Part shown: positions 24,760-32,233 of the stretch, one piece after another
Layout: each line of letters begins with the position of its first letter
Position numbering within the stretch: position 1 is the first letter of the stretch
Assembly (NCBI GenBank): GCA_015487975.1
Contig: WFOS01000073.1
Location: 1-64,000, forward strand
Source: Ardenticatena sp.
GTDB taxonomy: Bacteria; Chloroflexota; Anaerolineae; Ardenticatenales; Ardenticatenaceae
Length of the DNA: 64,000 bases
Direction of reading: 5' to 3'
Notes under the pieces: model-generated
The model's database searches: none
Seen by the model: only the letters and a program-made list of their open reading frames with translations
What the model was told of the DNA's origin: nothing
Made by a program: the position numbers and the translations under genes

Positions 24760-25989
24760 TCACAACCGCTTGCCGGCCATGCTCATCTGCGCCGGAATGG
24801 GCAGCTCACGCCCCTTGAGCAGCACGTTCCAATACATCCAGTGGAAGAGCAATTTGCCCCAGTGGTTGACACGTGATTCTGTGAGCAACGGCATTGGCCC
24901 AATCCCCGGCAGTGGGAACATACCCGGCAACGGCTCGACATCATAGTTGAAGTCGATCAGCACCCCTTTGCCATACCCCGTTTCGATGAAGCAGTTGGAA
25001 TGTCCATCGAACAATGGCAGCAATTCCAGCCCATCGAGATAGCGGCGGAAGTTCTCCATGAAGGCATCCACCTCGAAATGCGCGACCGACCCCGCTTTGG
25101 ATGCTGGCAAATCGGTTGCATCCCCCAGCACGAAAATGTCATCGTAGTGCTTTGCCAGCAGGGTGTGCCGATCGGTCGGAACGAAATTCAACTCATCCCC
25201 CATTTCCGAGCGGGCAATCGCCTCTGCACCCATATGCACTGGAATAGAGACCAGTACGTCATATTCGATCTCTTGCTCATCATACGAGCGCAGAATGCGT
25301 GCATCCGGATCGACTTCCATCACGTTGAATTCCGGCACCACCTGAATCCCGCGTTCTGCGAGCATGTTGCCCAGCATCTCTGTTGCCTTCGGCTTGGTAA
25401 AGGCCCCCGGCAGTGGCGTCGCATACACAATCTCAATGCGATCACGCAAACCCCGGTGGGTGAAGTACCAGTCTGCCAGGAAGACAAATTCCAGCGGTGC
25501 AACCGGGCATTTGATAGGCATTTCAGCCACGTTCAACACCAGGCGCCCTTCTTTGAATTGACGTAGCGCCTTGGCAAGCGCAACCGCCCCTTCGAAATCG
25601 TAGAACGTGTGAATGCTCTTGTGCCATTCGTGTTCCATCAGGCCCGGTGTTTCTTCGGGATGAATGTGCGAGCCGGTCGCAATCACCAGCACGTCATACG
25701 CGACGTTGCGGCCATCCATCAGCACAACGCTCTTCTGGTCGGGGCGGATGTGGTCCACTTCGGCGAAAATCAACTCCGCGCCCGCTGGCAGGTAATAGCG
25801 CTTTGGACGTACCACGTCATCCTTGCTGTACACACCAAACGGCAGCAACAAGAACCCCGGCTGGTAATAGTGTTCGCGCGTTGCATCGACCACTGTGATG
25901 CGCCAATCGTCCATCTCGGGCATGCTTGCCAGCCGATTGGCCAGCATGGTGCCCGCGGTCCCTGCACCGAGAATGACTAGGCGTTTCAT
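24760..25989 (-). CDS. sqr: Sulfide:quinone oxidoreductase-like FAD flavoprotein
   Basis: 409 residues. N-terminal FAD-binding GxGxxG motif (VILGAGTAGTMLANRL), the conserved HYYQPGFLLLPFG, VIATGSHIHPEETPG, and the second dinucleotide/quinone region FVLGDATDLPASKAGS. Two cysteines expected for catalysis are present, Cys161 (MPIKCPVAP) and Cys333 (HSNCFIETG). The C-terminal amphipathic region (HWGKLLFHWMYWNVLLKG) could bind the membrane. It should oxidise sulfide to persulfide or polysulfide and reduce quinone, feeding the TusE/DsrE proteins encoded next. First gene of the unit. GGAAGGAG precedes the start. Confidence 0.87.
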   Translation of the reverse strand: MKRLVILGAGTAGTMLANRLASMPEMDDWRITVVDATREHYYQPGFLLLPFGVYSKDDVVRPKRYYLPAGAELIFAEVDHIRPDQKSVVLMDGRNVAYDVLVIATGSHIHPEETPGLMEHEWHKSIHTFYDFEGAVALAKALRQFKEGRLVLNVAEMPIKCPVAPLEFVFLADWYFTHRGLRDRIEIVYATPLPGAFTKPKATEMLGNMLAERGIQVVPEFNVMEVDPDARILRSYDEQEIEYDVLVSIPVHMGAEAIARSEMGDELNFVPTDRHTLLAKHYDDIFVLGDATDLPASKAGSVAHFEVDAFMENFRRYLDGLELLPLFDGHSNCFIETGYGKGVLIDFNYDVEPLPGMFPLPGIGPMPLLTESRVNHWGKLLFHWMYWNVLLKGRELPIPAQMSMAGKRL

Positions 25990-26177
25990 GGTTTGCTGCT
26001 CCTTCCTTTCGGTTCATCGCTTTCTGGATACTCCACCCCTGTACTGCATCAACATTGTACGACTTTTCATAAATGCCTTCCAGTGACCAGCAGCATAGAA
26101 AATCTGTGGCGAATGTCATGAAGGTGTCTCGATCGTCGGAAGAGGGCTTGGAGACGTATTACCACCCATTTGCAAGA

Positions 26178-26188
26178 TATGCTATAAT
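26178..26188 (+). promoter_or_regulatory. Extended -10 promoter of tRNA-Arg
   Basis: TATGCTATAAT, containing TG-N-TATAAT, ends 12 bases before the tRNA. A weak -35, TTACCA, lies 18 bases upstream. Confidence 0.7.
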
Positions 26189-26200
26189 CGCGCCGCCTGT

Positions 26201-26273
26201 GCCCCGGTAGCTCAGTGGAGAGAGCAGCGGCCTTCTAAGCCGTTGGTCGGGGGTTCGAATCCCTCCCGGGGCG
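26201..26273 (+). tRNA. tRNA-Arg (anticodon UCU)
   Basis: 73-nt cloverleaf: acceptor GCCCCGG/CCGGGGC, D-stem GCTC/GAGC, anticodon loop CTTCTAA (UCU reads AGA/AGG Arg codons), 5-base variable loop and T-loop TTCGAAT. The 3' CCA is not encoded. It is followed by tyrS about 90 bases later. Confidence 0.95.
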
Positions 26274-26365
26274 TTGCACCAATGCTGACCTGCTGGCTTC
26301 GACAACGCCTGTCAGACGTCAGCCTTCACACCGCGTAAACCCAAAACCGACACAGAGGAATCACC

Positions 26366-27583
26366 ATGAGCCTGTCCATCGATGAACAAGTGCGCCTGCT
26401 CATGCAGGGGACGCAATTTGGCGACGAACAGACCCGTAAACGCATGGAATCTGAATTGCGCGAACGGCTTGCCGAAGGGCGCCCGCTGCGGGTCTACCTG
26501 GGGGTTGACCCCACTGCACCAGACCTGCATCTTGGCCATACCGTGCCTATGCGCAAGCTCGCACAGTTCCAGCAATTGGGGCATACTGCCATCTTCTTGA
26601 TTGGTGATTTTACCGCGTTGATTGGAGACCCCAGCGACAAAGACAAAACGCGCCCTCAATTGACGCCCGAGCAGGTGCAGGCGAACGTCAGAACCTACAC
26701 CACACAGGCGTTCAAAATCCTCGACCCCGAACGTACCATCATCCGCTACAACAGCGAGTGGCACAAGACACTCACCTTTGCCGATGTCATCAAGTTGGCG
26801 AGTCATTTCACCGTTGCACAGTTCCTTGAACGCGACAATTTTGCGAAACGCTACGCAAAAGGCGACCCCATCTACCTGCATGAATTCTTCTATGCGCTCA
26901 TGCAGGGATACGACGCAGTCATGCTCGAAGCTGACGTGCAATTGGGGGGGACCGACCAGACCTTCAATATTCTGGCGGGGCGCAAATTGCAGGAAGTGTT
27001 TGGGCAGAAACCCCAAATCATGCTGACCACAGCCATTTTGCCGGGTACGGATGGGCAGATGAAAATGTCCAAGAGCCTTGGCAATGCCATTCCGGTGGAT
27101 ACGACGCCCGAAGACATGTATGGCAAGCTCATGAGCATTCCCGACCATGTCATGCGCACGTACTTCGAATTGCTGAGCACGCTTAGCCCGTCGGAGATCG
27201 ACGCCATCTTTGCCGACCTGGAAGCCGGGCGTCGTCATCCGCGCGATGTGAAGATGTTGCTCGCCCGCAACGTAACGGCTATTTTCCATGGTGAAGACGG
27301 TGCCCGTCGTGGCGAAGAGCACTTCGTGACAGTGTTCCAGCAACGTGAATTGCCCGATGAAATGCCGCGCCATCCATTGCCCGAACCCAAAAACATCATT
27401 GACCTCATCGTCGAACTTGGTTTGGCGCCCAGCAAAAGCGAAGCCCGCCGACTCGTTCAACAAGGCGGCGTGCGCTTGGATGGTGAGCGCATTACCGAGA
27501 TCGATTACACCGTACAACCGGATGGCTCTTCCCACGTCTTGCGTGTTGGCAAACGCAAGTTTGTCGAACTGGTGCCTGCATGA
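26366..27583 (+). CDS. tyrS: Tyrosyl-tRNA synthetase
   Basis: 405-residue class I aminoacyl-tRNA synthetase charging tRNA-Tyr. The HIGH motif is HLGH (residues 55-58), the KMSKS loop is KMSKSLG near residue 233, and GGTDQTFNILAGR is the Tyr-binding signature. A C-terminal S4 RNA-binding domain (PSKSEARRLVQQGGVRLDG) completes it. The sequence belongs to the TyrZ-like branch rather than the Bacillus TyrS branch. It overlaps the HEAT gene by 4 bases. Confidence 0.95.
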   Translation: MSLSIDEQVRLLMQGTQFGDEQTRKRMESELRERLAEGRPLRVYLGVDPTAPDLHLGHTVPMRKLAQFQQLGHTAIFLIGDFTALIGDPSDKDKTRPQLTPEQVQANVRTYTTQAFKILDPERTIIRYNSEWHKTLTFADVIKLASHFTVAQFLERDNFAKRYAKGDPIYLHEFFYALMQGYDAVMLEADVQLGGTDQTFNILAGRKLQEVFGQKPQIMLTTAILPGTDGQMKMSKSLGNAIPVDTTPEDMYGKLMSIPDHVMRTYFELLSTLSPSEIDAIFADLEAGRRHPRDVKMLLARNVTAIFHGEDGARRGEEHFVTVFQQRELPDEMPRHPLPEPKNIIDLIVELGLAPSKSEARRLVQQGGVRLDGERITEIDYTVQPDGSSHVLRVGKRKFVELVPA

Positions 27584-28392
27584 GCCGCCAACGCCTCAGC
27601 CGCGAGGACGTGCTGAATTTGCTCGAACGTATCGCCGAGGGTGATGAAGCCGCCTTGCAGGCGCTCCTCGCTTTCGTCGAAGGCGAAGGCGCTGCCACAC
27701 GGGTGCTTCTGCTCGAAGCGCTGGCCGAAGAAGACGAAGAAACCATGCTCGAAGCCGTCTTGCTGACACTCTCCGGCGAGGGGTTGCCGCAACATGCCCC
27801 CCTCGCCGACGATTTCACCCCCTCGCCGCACATCGAATCTTTGCGCGACCCCGATTTTGCCACCCGCTTGCAGGCTGTGCGCCGCCTTATCGCCGATCCC
27901 GACCCGCGTGCCGTGCCAGCGCTGGTGGCATTGCTGGCCGAAGAGAGCATTGTCGCGGGCGAAGCCGCCGAAGCACTGATCCGCTTGGGGACACATGTCG
28001 TACCGGCCATGATAGATGCCTTGCAGAGCGCAAACGCTCAGGTGCGCCGCCTGGCTGCGCGTGTGCTCAGCCAAACCGCCGATGAACGCGCGATCCCTGC
28101 GCTCTTGGATGCCCTTGTCGATGGGCATTCGGGGGTGCGCTGGCTTGCTGCGGAAGCGTTGGTGCATATTGGCGTTGCCGTCGTGGAACCGTTGTTGGTC
28201 TCTTTAGCGACGACGCCACCACACGCCTGGCGTACCGAACGCGCCTATCATGTTCTGCACAAATTGCAAGGTGGCAACGAGGCGCAAACCGCTTGGTTGC
28301 GCCAGAGCGCCGCGATTCTCAAACGCACACGCCGTGCCGACCTGGCGTTGACTGCACGTCGCTTGTTGAACGAATGGCGGCAGCTGCAATGA
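27580..28392 (+). CDS. HEAT-repeat protein
   Basis: 270 residues, acidic N terminus and then HEAT-type helical repeats (LAADPDPRAVPALVALLAEE-like units, e.g. DADPRAVPALVALL, NAQVRRLAARVLSQ, HSGVRWLAAEALVH). Such alpha-solenoids bind proteins. It overlaps tyrS (ATGA) and the exonuclease gene (ATGA), so the three are translationally coupled. Its partner may be the tyrosyl-tRNA synthetase or the exonuclease, but that is inference. Confidence 0.75.
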   Translation: MSRQRLSREDVLNLLERIAEGDEAALQALLAFVEGEGAATRVLLLEALAEEDEETMLEAVLLTLSGEGLPQHAPLADDFTPSPHIESLRDPDFATRLQAVRRLIADPDPRAVPALVALLAEESIVAGEAAEALIRLGTHVVPAMIDALQSANAQVRRLAARVLSQTADERAIPALLDALVDGHSGVRWLAAEALVHIGVAVVEPLLVSLATTPPHAWRTERAYHVLHKLQGGNEAQTAWLRQSAAILKRTRRADLALTARRLLNEWRQLQ

Positions 28393-29270
28393 GGATCCAA
28401 CTTTCCAAAGTCATGCTCATCGATGGGCATTCGCTGGCATTTCGTGCATTCTATGCCATTCCACCTTCATTTTGCGACCCCACTGGCCGCCCAAGCAACC
28501 TCATCTATGGCTTCCTGATGATGCTCTTTCGTCTCGTCGCCGAAGAGCAGCCCGATGCCGTGGCGGTCGTTTTCGACAAAGCCCACTCATTCCGCGAATC
28601 TCTCTACCCGGCCTACAAAGCCGGACGTCAGGCACTCGATCCGGCAATTGCCGAACAGGTGGAACGCCTGATTCCTTTGATCGAAGTCGTGGACATTCCC
28701 ATCTACATTGCCGAAGGTTACGAAGCCGATGACGTACTGGCAACGCTCACACGCCAGATTGTGGAAAAAAGCGATGCACATGTGCTCATCGTCAGCGGCG
28801 ATCGTGATATGTTTGCGCTTTTGAGTGCACGTGTGAATGTGCTTTACCCGACGCGCTCCATTCGAAAAGCCGAACGCTATACCCCTGCACGCCTGTTTGA
28901 ACGTTGGCGCATTCGCCCCGAGCAGGTGGCCGACTTCAAGGCGCTGGTCGGCGACCCCAGCGACAACATCCCCGGCGTGCGGGGCATTGGCGAAAAAACC
29001 GCCGCTCGGCTTTTGCAACACTACCCTACCCTCGACGCCATCTACGCTCATCTCGACGATCTGACGCCTGCTTTGCGCCGCAAACTCGAAGCCGGATGCG
29101 ATGCTGCGTGGCTCAGCCTGCAACTGGCCCGTTTGGTGGATGACGTACCCGGCATCGTGTATGATTTCGACCGCCCTGGCTTGCTGTATGACCCTGCCAT
29201 AGTGGATGAGCACTTTTCGGCATTGGGCTCGCGCAGTGTGCGGGAAGCCATACCACCGCCACGCCGCTGA
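28389..29270 (+). CDS. Stand-alone 5'-3' exonuclease (PolA N-terminal domain-like)
   Basis: 293 residues covering a 5'-3' exonuclease/flap-endonuclease domain without polymerase. Acidic metal ligands appear in LIDGHSLAFRAF, VVFDKAHSFRESLYPAYKAGR, EGYEADDVLATL and VSGDRDMFALL; the H3TH DNA-binding motif is ALVGDPSDNIPGVRGIGEKTAARLL. It would remove RNA primers or flaps. ATG 28389 overlaps the HEAT stop. Confidence 0.9.
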   Translation: MRIQLSKVMLIDGHSLAFRAFYAIPPSFCDPTGRPSNLIYGFLMMLFRLVAEEQPDAVAVVFDKAHSFRESLYPAYKAGRQALDPAIAEQVERLIPLIEVVDIPIYIAEGYEADDVLATLTRQIVEKSDAHVLIVSGDRDMFALLSARVNVLYPTRSIRKAERYTPARLFERWRIRPEQVADFKALVGDPSDNIPGVRGIGEKTAARLLQHYPTLDAIYAHLDDLTPALRRKLEAGCDAAWLSLQLARLVDDVPGIVYDFDRPGLLYDPAIVDEHFSALGSRSVREAIPPPRR

Positions 29271-29299
29271 ACAAACCAAAAGCCCCGGAACGCTTTGGC

Positions 29300-29395
29300 T
29301 GCTTTGCGCGCGGTACGGCCAGGAAGGGGTCGGGGGTGAGCCAGGGGCCGGCGATTGGGTCGTCGTAGCGCGCTGGAAGGGGCTGTACTACGGTA
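29300..29395 (-). pseudogene. RHS repeat-associated core remnant
   Basis: In minus-sense one frame reads ARYDDPIAGPWLTPDPF, matching the RHS core consensus ARYYDPxxGRFLSPDP. It is preceded by DASGR and an in-frame stop, and the rest of an RHS protein is missing. This is a short decayed fragment, not a gene. Confidence 0.45.
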
Positions 29396-29691
29396 CATCT
29401 CCCAGATGCGTCGCACCTGCCTGTTCACGTGACGCCCAACATAGCTGCTGGCAAAGGGGGGAGACCGTGCTTTTCAATTGATCAGATGCACCACTCATTG
29501 ACCAATCGGTTTGCCTGTTTCTTTCCCCTTTGGTCATTTTGGCGCACCGCACGGTGTTTCTTTCGTGCAGTAGGCGCAGTTTGGTGAATTTCAGAGGTGA
29601 ACGTCAGGCCGCTGGCTTCTTTGCAGGTGGCTCTTTTGCAGTACAATGCAATCCAGGACCCCACACGGTCAGGCAGAAGAGGAGGATCGCA
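29396..29691. other. Intergenic region before aldehyde dehydrogenase
   Basis: I see no gene here. A weak promoter-like TACAAT (29642-29647) follows TTTGCA, upstream of the aldehyde dehydrogenase RBS. A short hairpin (GCACG/CGTGC) lies near 29550-29570. Confidence 0.4.
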
Positions 29692-31335
29692 ATGACCGAT
29701 ACACTTCATCACCCGCTAGCAACCGAGAGCCAACCAGTGCCCGAACCATCCAATCGGCTTGCGAGCCACAATCCCGCCACCGGAGCAGTGTTGGGCTACG
29801 TTTCACTCATGACACCGGAAGAATTGCACGCAACCATCGAAACCGCCGCGGATGCCGCACGCATTTGGGGGCAGACCTCGCATGCGAGCCGACGCTCCTA
29901 CTTACAGCGATTGCGTCGTGTCTTGTTGCAAGAGAGCGATGCGCTGGCGCAATTGATTGCGTCTGAACAGGGGAAAACGCCCGGCGAAGCCTATGTGACC
30001 GAAATTTTCCCATCGCTTGCCTACCTCAAATGGTTGGAGCGTGATGGGCTGAACCAGTTACGCACACGTAAGGTTTCCCCCAGCCATCCCGTCTTTGGCA
30101 GGAAGCGCATGTATTACCGCTATGACCCACTTGGCGTCATTGGCATCATTGCTCCCTGGAATTACCCCTTTGGCATTCCTTTCATGCAGATGGCAGCGGC
30201 ATTGGCAGCGGGCAACACGCTGATTGTCAAACCATCACCATTCACGCCCCTCGTGGGGCAGAAAATCGCCACTCTCTGCCGCGAAGCCGAACTCCCGGCG
30301 GGCGTCGTCAACGTGGTACACGTGCGCGATGAACATGCCCCGTTGATTGTGCAACATCCCTTGATCGACAAAATCATCTTCACCGGCAGCGTTGCGACGG
30401 GGCGCAACGTCATGGCAACCGCCGCGGCGGGACCCAAGGATGTGGTGCTCGAACTCGGGGGAAAAGATGTTGCCATTGTCGCCTACGATGCCGATCTCGA
30501 CCGCGCGATTCCAGGCATCACGTGGATGGCGATGGAAAATGCCGGGCAAACCTGCGCCTCGGTTGAAATCGCGTTGGTGCACCGAGCAGTGTATGAGACG
30601 TTTGTGGATGGCGTCGTGGACATTGTCCGTGGCCTGCGCGTAGGCAACCCGCTCGATCCGGATACAGATGTTGGCCCGTTGAGTAACGAACGTCAGTTGC
30701 AGATCGTGGAAGAACAGGTGCAAGATGCGCTTGCCAAAGGGGCGCGGGCGCTGGTTGGGGGGCATCGGCTGGATGGGCCGGGCTCCTTCTTCGCGCCGAC
30801 CGTACTGGTGGATGTCACGCCGGAGATGCGCATTGTGCAGGAAGAAACGTTCGGGCCGGTGCTGGTGGTGATGCCCGTATCGAGCATCGAGGAGGCGATC
30901 GCGTTCGTCGATGCTTTGCCCTTTGGCCTAACGGCGAGCGTGTGGACACAAAGCCCGGTGCTGGCGCATGAAGTCGCGGCGCGATTGAAAGTAGGCGGTG
31001 TCAATGTGAACGACCACGCCTGCCAATGGGGCGAACCGAAAGCGACATGGGGGGGCATCAAGTCGAGTGGCTTTGGGCGTGTGATTGGCCCCTACGGGTT
31101 GCTCGAGCTGGTCAATGTCAAGTTCGTGACCGAAGAGTATCGCGAAAAAGCCATCGAAGCCTGGTGGTATCCTTACGACAAAAACGTGCCACAGCTCATG
31201 TCGGATTTTGCACAGGCATTGTATGGGCCGCTCGTCAGACGTCCGGTTGCTATGCTTAAGCTCATGCTCAATCGGCGGGCGCGTGAGCGTGTCGATTTCG
31301 TGGCATATCTGCGTCATTGGCGTACCTGGTTCTAA
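29692..31335 (+). CDS. Aldehyde dehydrogenase family protein
   Basis: 547-residue NAD(P)-dependent aldehyde dehydrogenase. Present are the APWNYPFGIPFMQ cofactor region, FTGSVATGR, catalytic Glu in LELGGKD, catalytic Cys in NAGQTCASVE, and ETFGPVLVV. The extra C-terminal 60 residues are hydrophobic-basic and may associate with membrane, as in long-chain aldehyde enzymes. AGAGGAGG (29678-29685) sets ATG 29692. It stands alone between an RHS remnant and a large hairpin; the substrate is unknown. Confidence 0.9.
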   Translation: MTDTLHHPLATESQPVPEPSNRLASHNPATGAVLGYVSLMTPEELHATIETAADAARIWGQTSHASRRSYLQRLRRVLLQESDALAQLIASEQGKTPGEAYVTEIFPSLAYLKWLERDGLNQLRTRKVSPSHPVFGRKRMYYRYDPLGVIGIIAPWNYPFGIPFMQMAAALAAGNTLIVKPSPFTPLVGQKIATLCREAELPAGVVNVVHVRDEHAPLIVQHPLIDKIIFTGSVATGRNVMATAAAGPKDVVLELGGKDVAIVAYDADLDRAIPGITWMAMENAGQTCASVEIALVHRAVYETFVDGVVDIVRGLRVGNPLDPDTDVGPLSNERQLQIVEEQVQDALAKGARALVGGHRLDGPGSFFAPTVLVDVTPEMRIVQEETFGPVLVVMPVSSIEEAIAFVDALPFGLTASVWTQSPVLAHEVAARLKVGGVNVNDHACQWGEPKATWGGIKSSGFGRVIGPYGLLELVNVKFVTEEYREKAIEAWWYPYDKNVPQLMSDFAQALYGPLVRRPVAMLKLMLNRRARERVDFVAYLRHWRTWF

Positions 31336-31349
31336 CGACGCGGAACGTG

Positions 31350-31407
31350 CGCTTCAGCCGCAGCGCCGAAGCAAGTGAGGCGAACGAAGGCGCTGTCGGC
31401 TGAAGCG
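31350..31407. terminator. Long hairpin between convergent genes
   Basis: An 11-bp perfect stem (CGCTTCAGCCG with CGGCTGAAGCG) extended by AGCGCC/GGCGCT across a small bulge, with a 21-base loop. It lies between the aldehyde dehydrogenase and the FkbM methyltransferase 3' ends. The size is large for a terminator and no T run follows, so a small palindromic repeat element is possible. Confidence 0.5.
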
Positions 31408-31439
31408 ATCGTTGGGTGACACCGTACAACGATACATTT

Positions 31440-32216
31440 TCAACGATAGGCATAGAGAAGACCTAAATAGTCATGCACAGGGTTCGTCGTAATCCTGGTC
31501 CGAAATCCTCTTTGGTGGAGGTAATCCACCAAATCTGCATGCGAAAATGCAGTAAAGCCATCGTGATATTCCAAACAGATATGGCCAATCCTCTCCAAGG
31601 TGCTAGAGCTCGCATTGAACAAAACTTCGAACTCACACCCTTCGCAATCTATCTTCAGGAAATCGCAGTACGCTAGACCATTCGATTCGAATACCTCATC
31701 CAAAGAAATTCCTCGTACCTCAGTTGTGGCTACACCAACAGGGGAATCGTTATGTGTGGTCGTATGTTGTACAGCTTCACCAGTGGCGGCAAGGAGCATC
31801 TTTCCAGATTCTGCGCCTACCGCCATTTGAAAAGCCGTCACATTACTCACTCTATTCAAGTTCAGATTCTCTTGTAGCAGGCGAAACGATTCCGGAAATG
31901 GTTCGAAAGCGAAAACTCGACAATTCGGATTCTCTTTTGCCACGAGAATAGAAAAATCACCAATTCCGGCGCCTATGTCTACTACCGTCCAACCGTCTTC
32001 GATCTTGATACTACTGGCTTCATAGAGACGATCGAGACACGTTTCCTTGACAATCCAAACGTCCATTAGACCACGCACCTTGAATTTGTAACCAGATCGC
32101 AAGGTGATGATACTTGACTGTTTGCGCACAGTCAGTGCAGGCAGCATATACCAGTTTTCAACCTGCATCAGCAAAGTTATGATGGAAGAGAAGTAATACT
32201 GGATACGACGCATCAT
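31440..32216 (-). CDS. FkbM-family methyltransferase
   Basis: 258 residues with a SAM-binding Rossmann fold: VVDIGAGIGDFSI, the FAFEPFPESFRLLQENLNLN segment and FLKIDCEGCEFEVL (FkbM signature). Such enzymes O-methylate sugars or other cell-surface molecules. ATG 32216 is set by AAAGGAGA. It follows the kelch protein by 17 bases in an AT-richer block. The acceptor is unknown, though the neighbour suggests a surface glycoprotein or glycan. Confidence 0.82.
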   Translation of the reverse strand: MMRRIQYYFSSIITLLMQVENWYMLPALTVRKQSSIITLRSGYKFKVRGLMDVWIVKETCLDRLYEASSIKIEDGWTVVDIGAGIGDFSILVAKENPNCRVFAFEPFPESFRLLQENLNLNRVSNVTAFQMAVGAESGKMLLAATGEAVQHTTTHNDSPVGVATTEVRGISLDEVFESNGLAYCDFLKIDCEGCEFEVLFNASSSTLERIGHICLEYHDGFTAFSHADLVDYLHQRGFRTRITTNPVHDYLGLLYAYR

Positions 32217-32233
32217 AGTACGTCTCTCCTTTC

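Noticed and set aside
26312-27535. 407-residue open frame opposite tyrS
   Set aside because: Antisense to a clear housekeeping gene with intact motifs; composition explains the openness.
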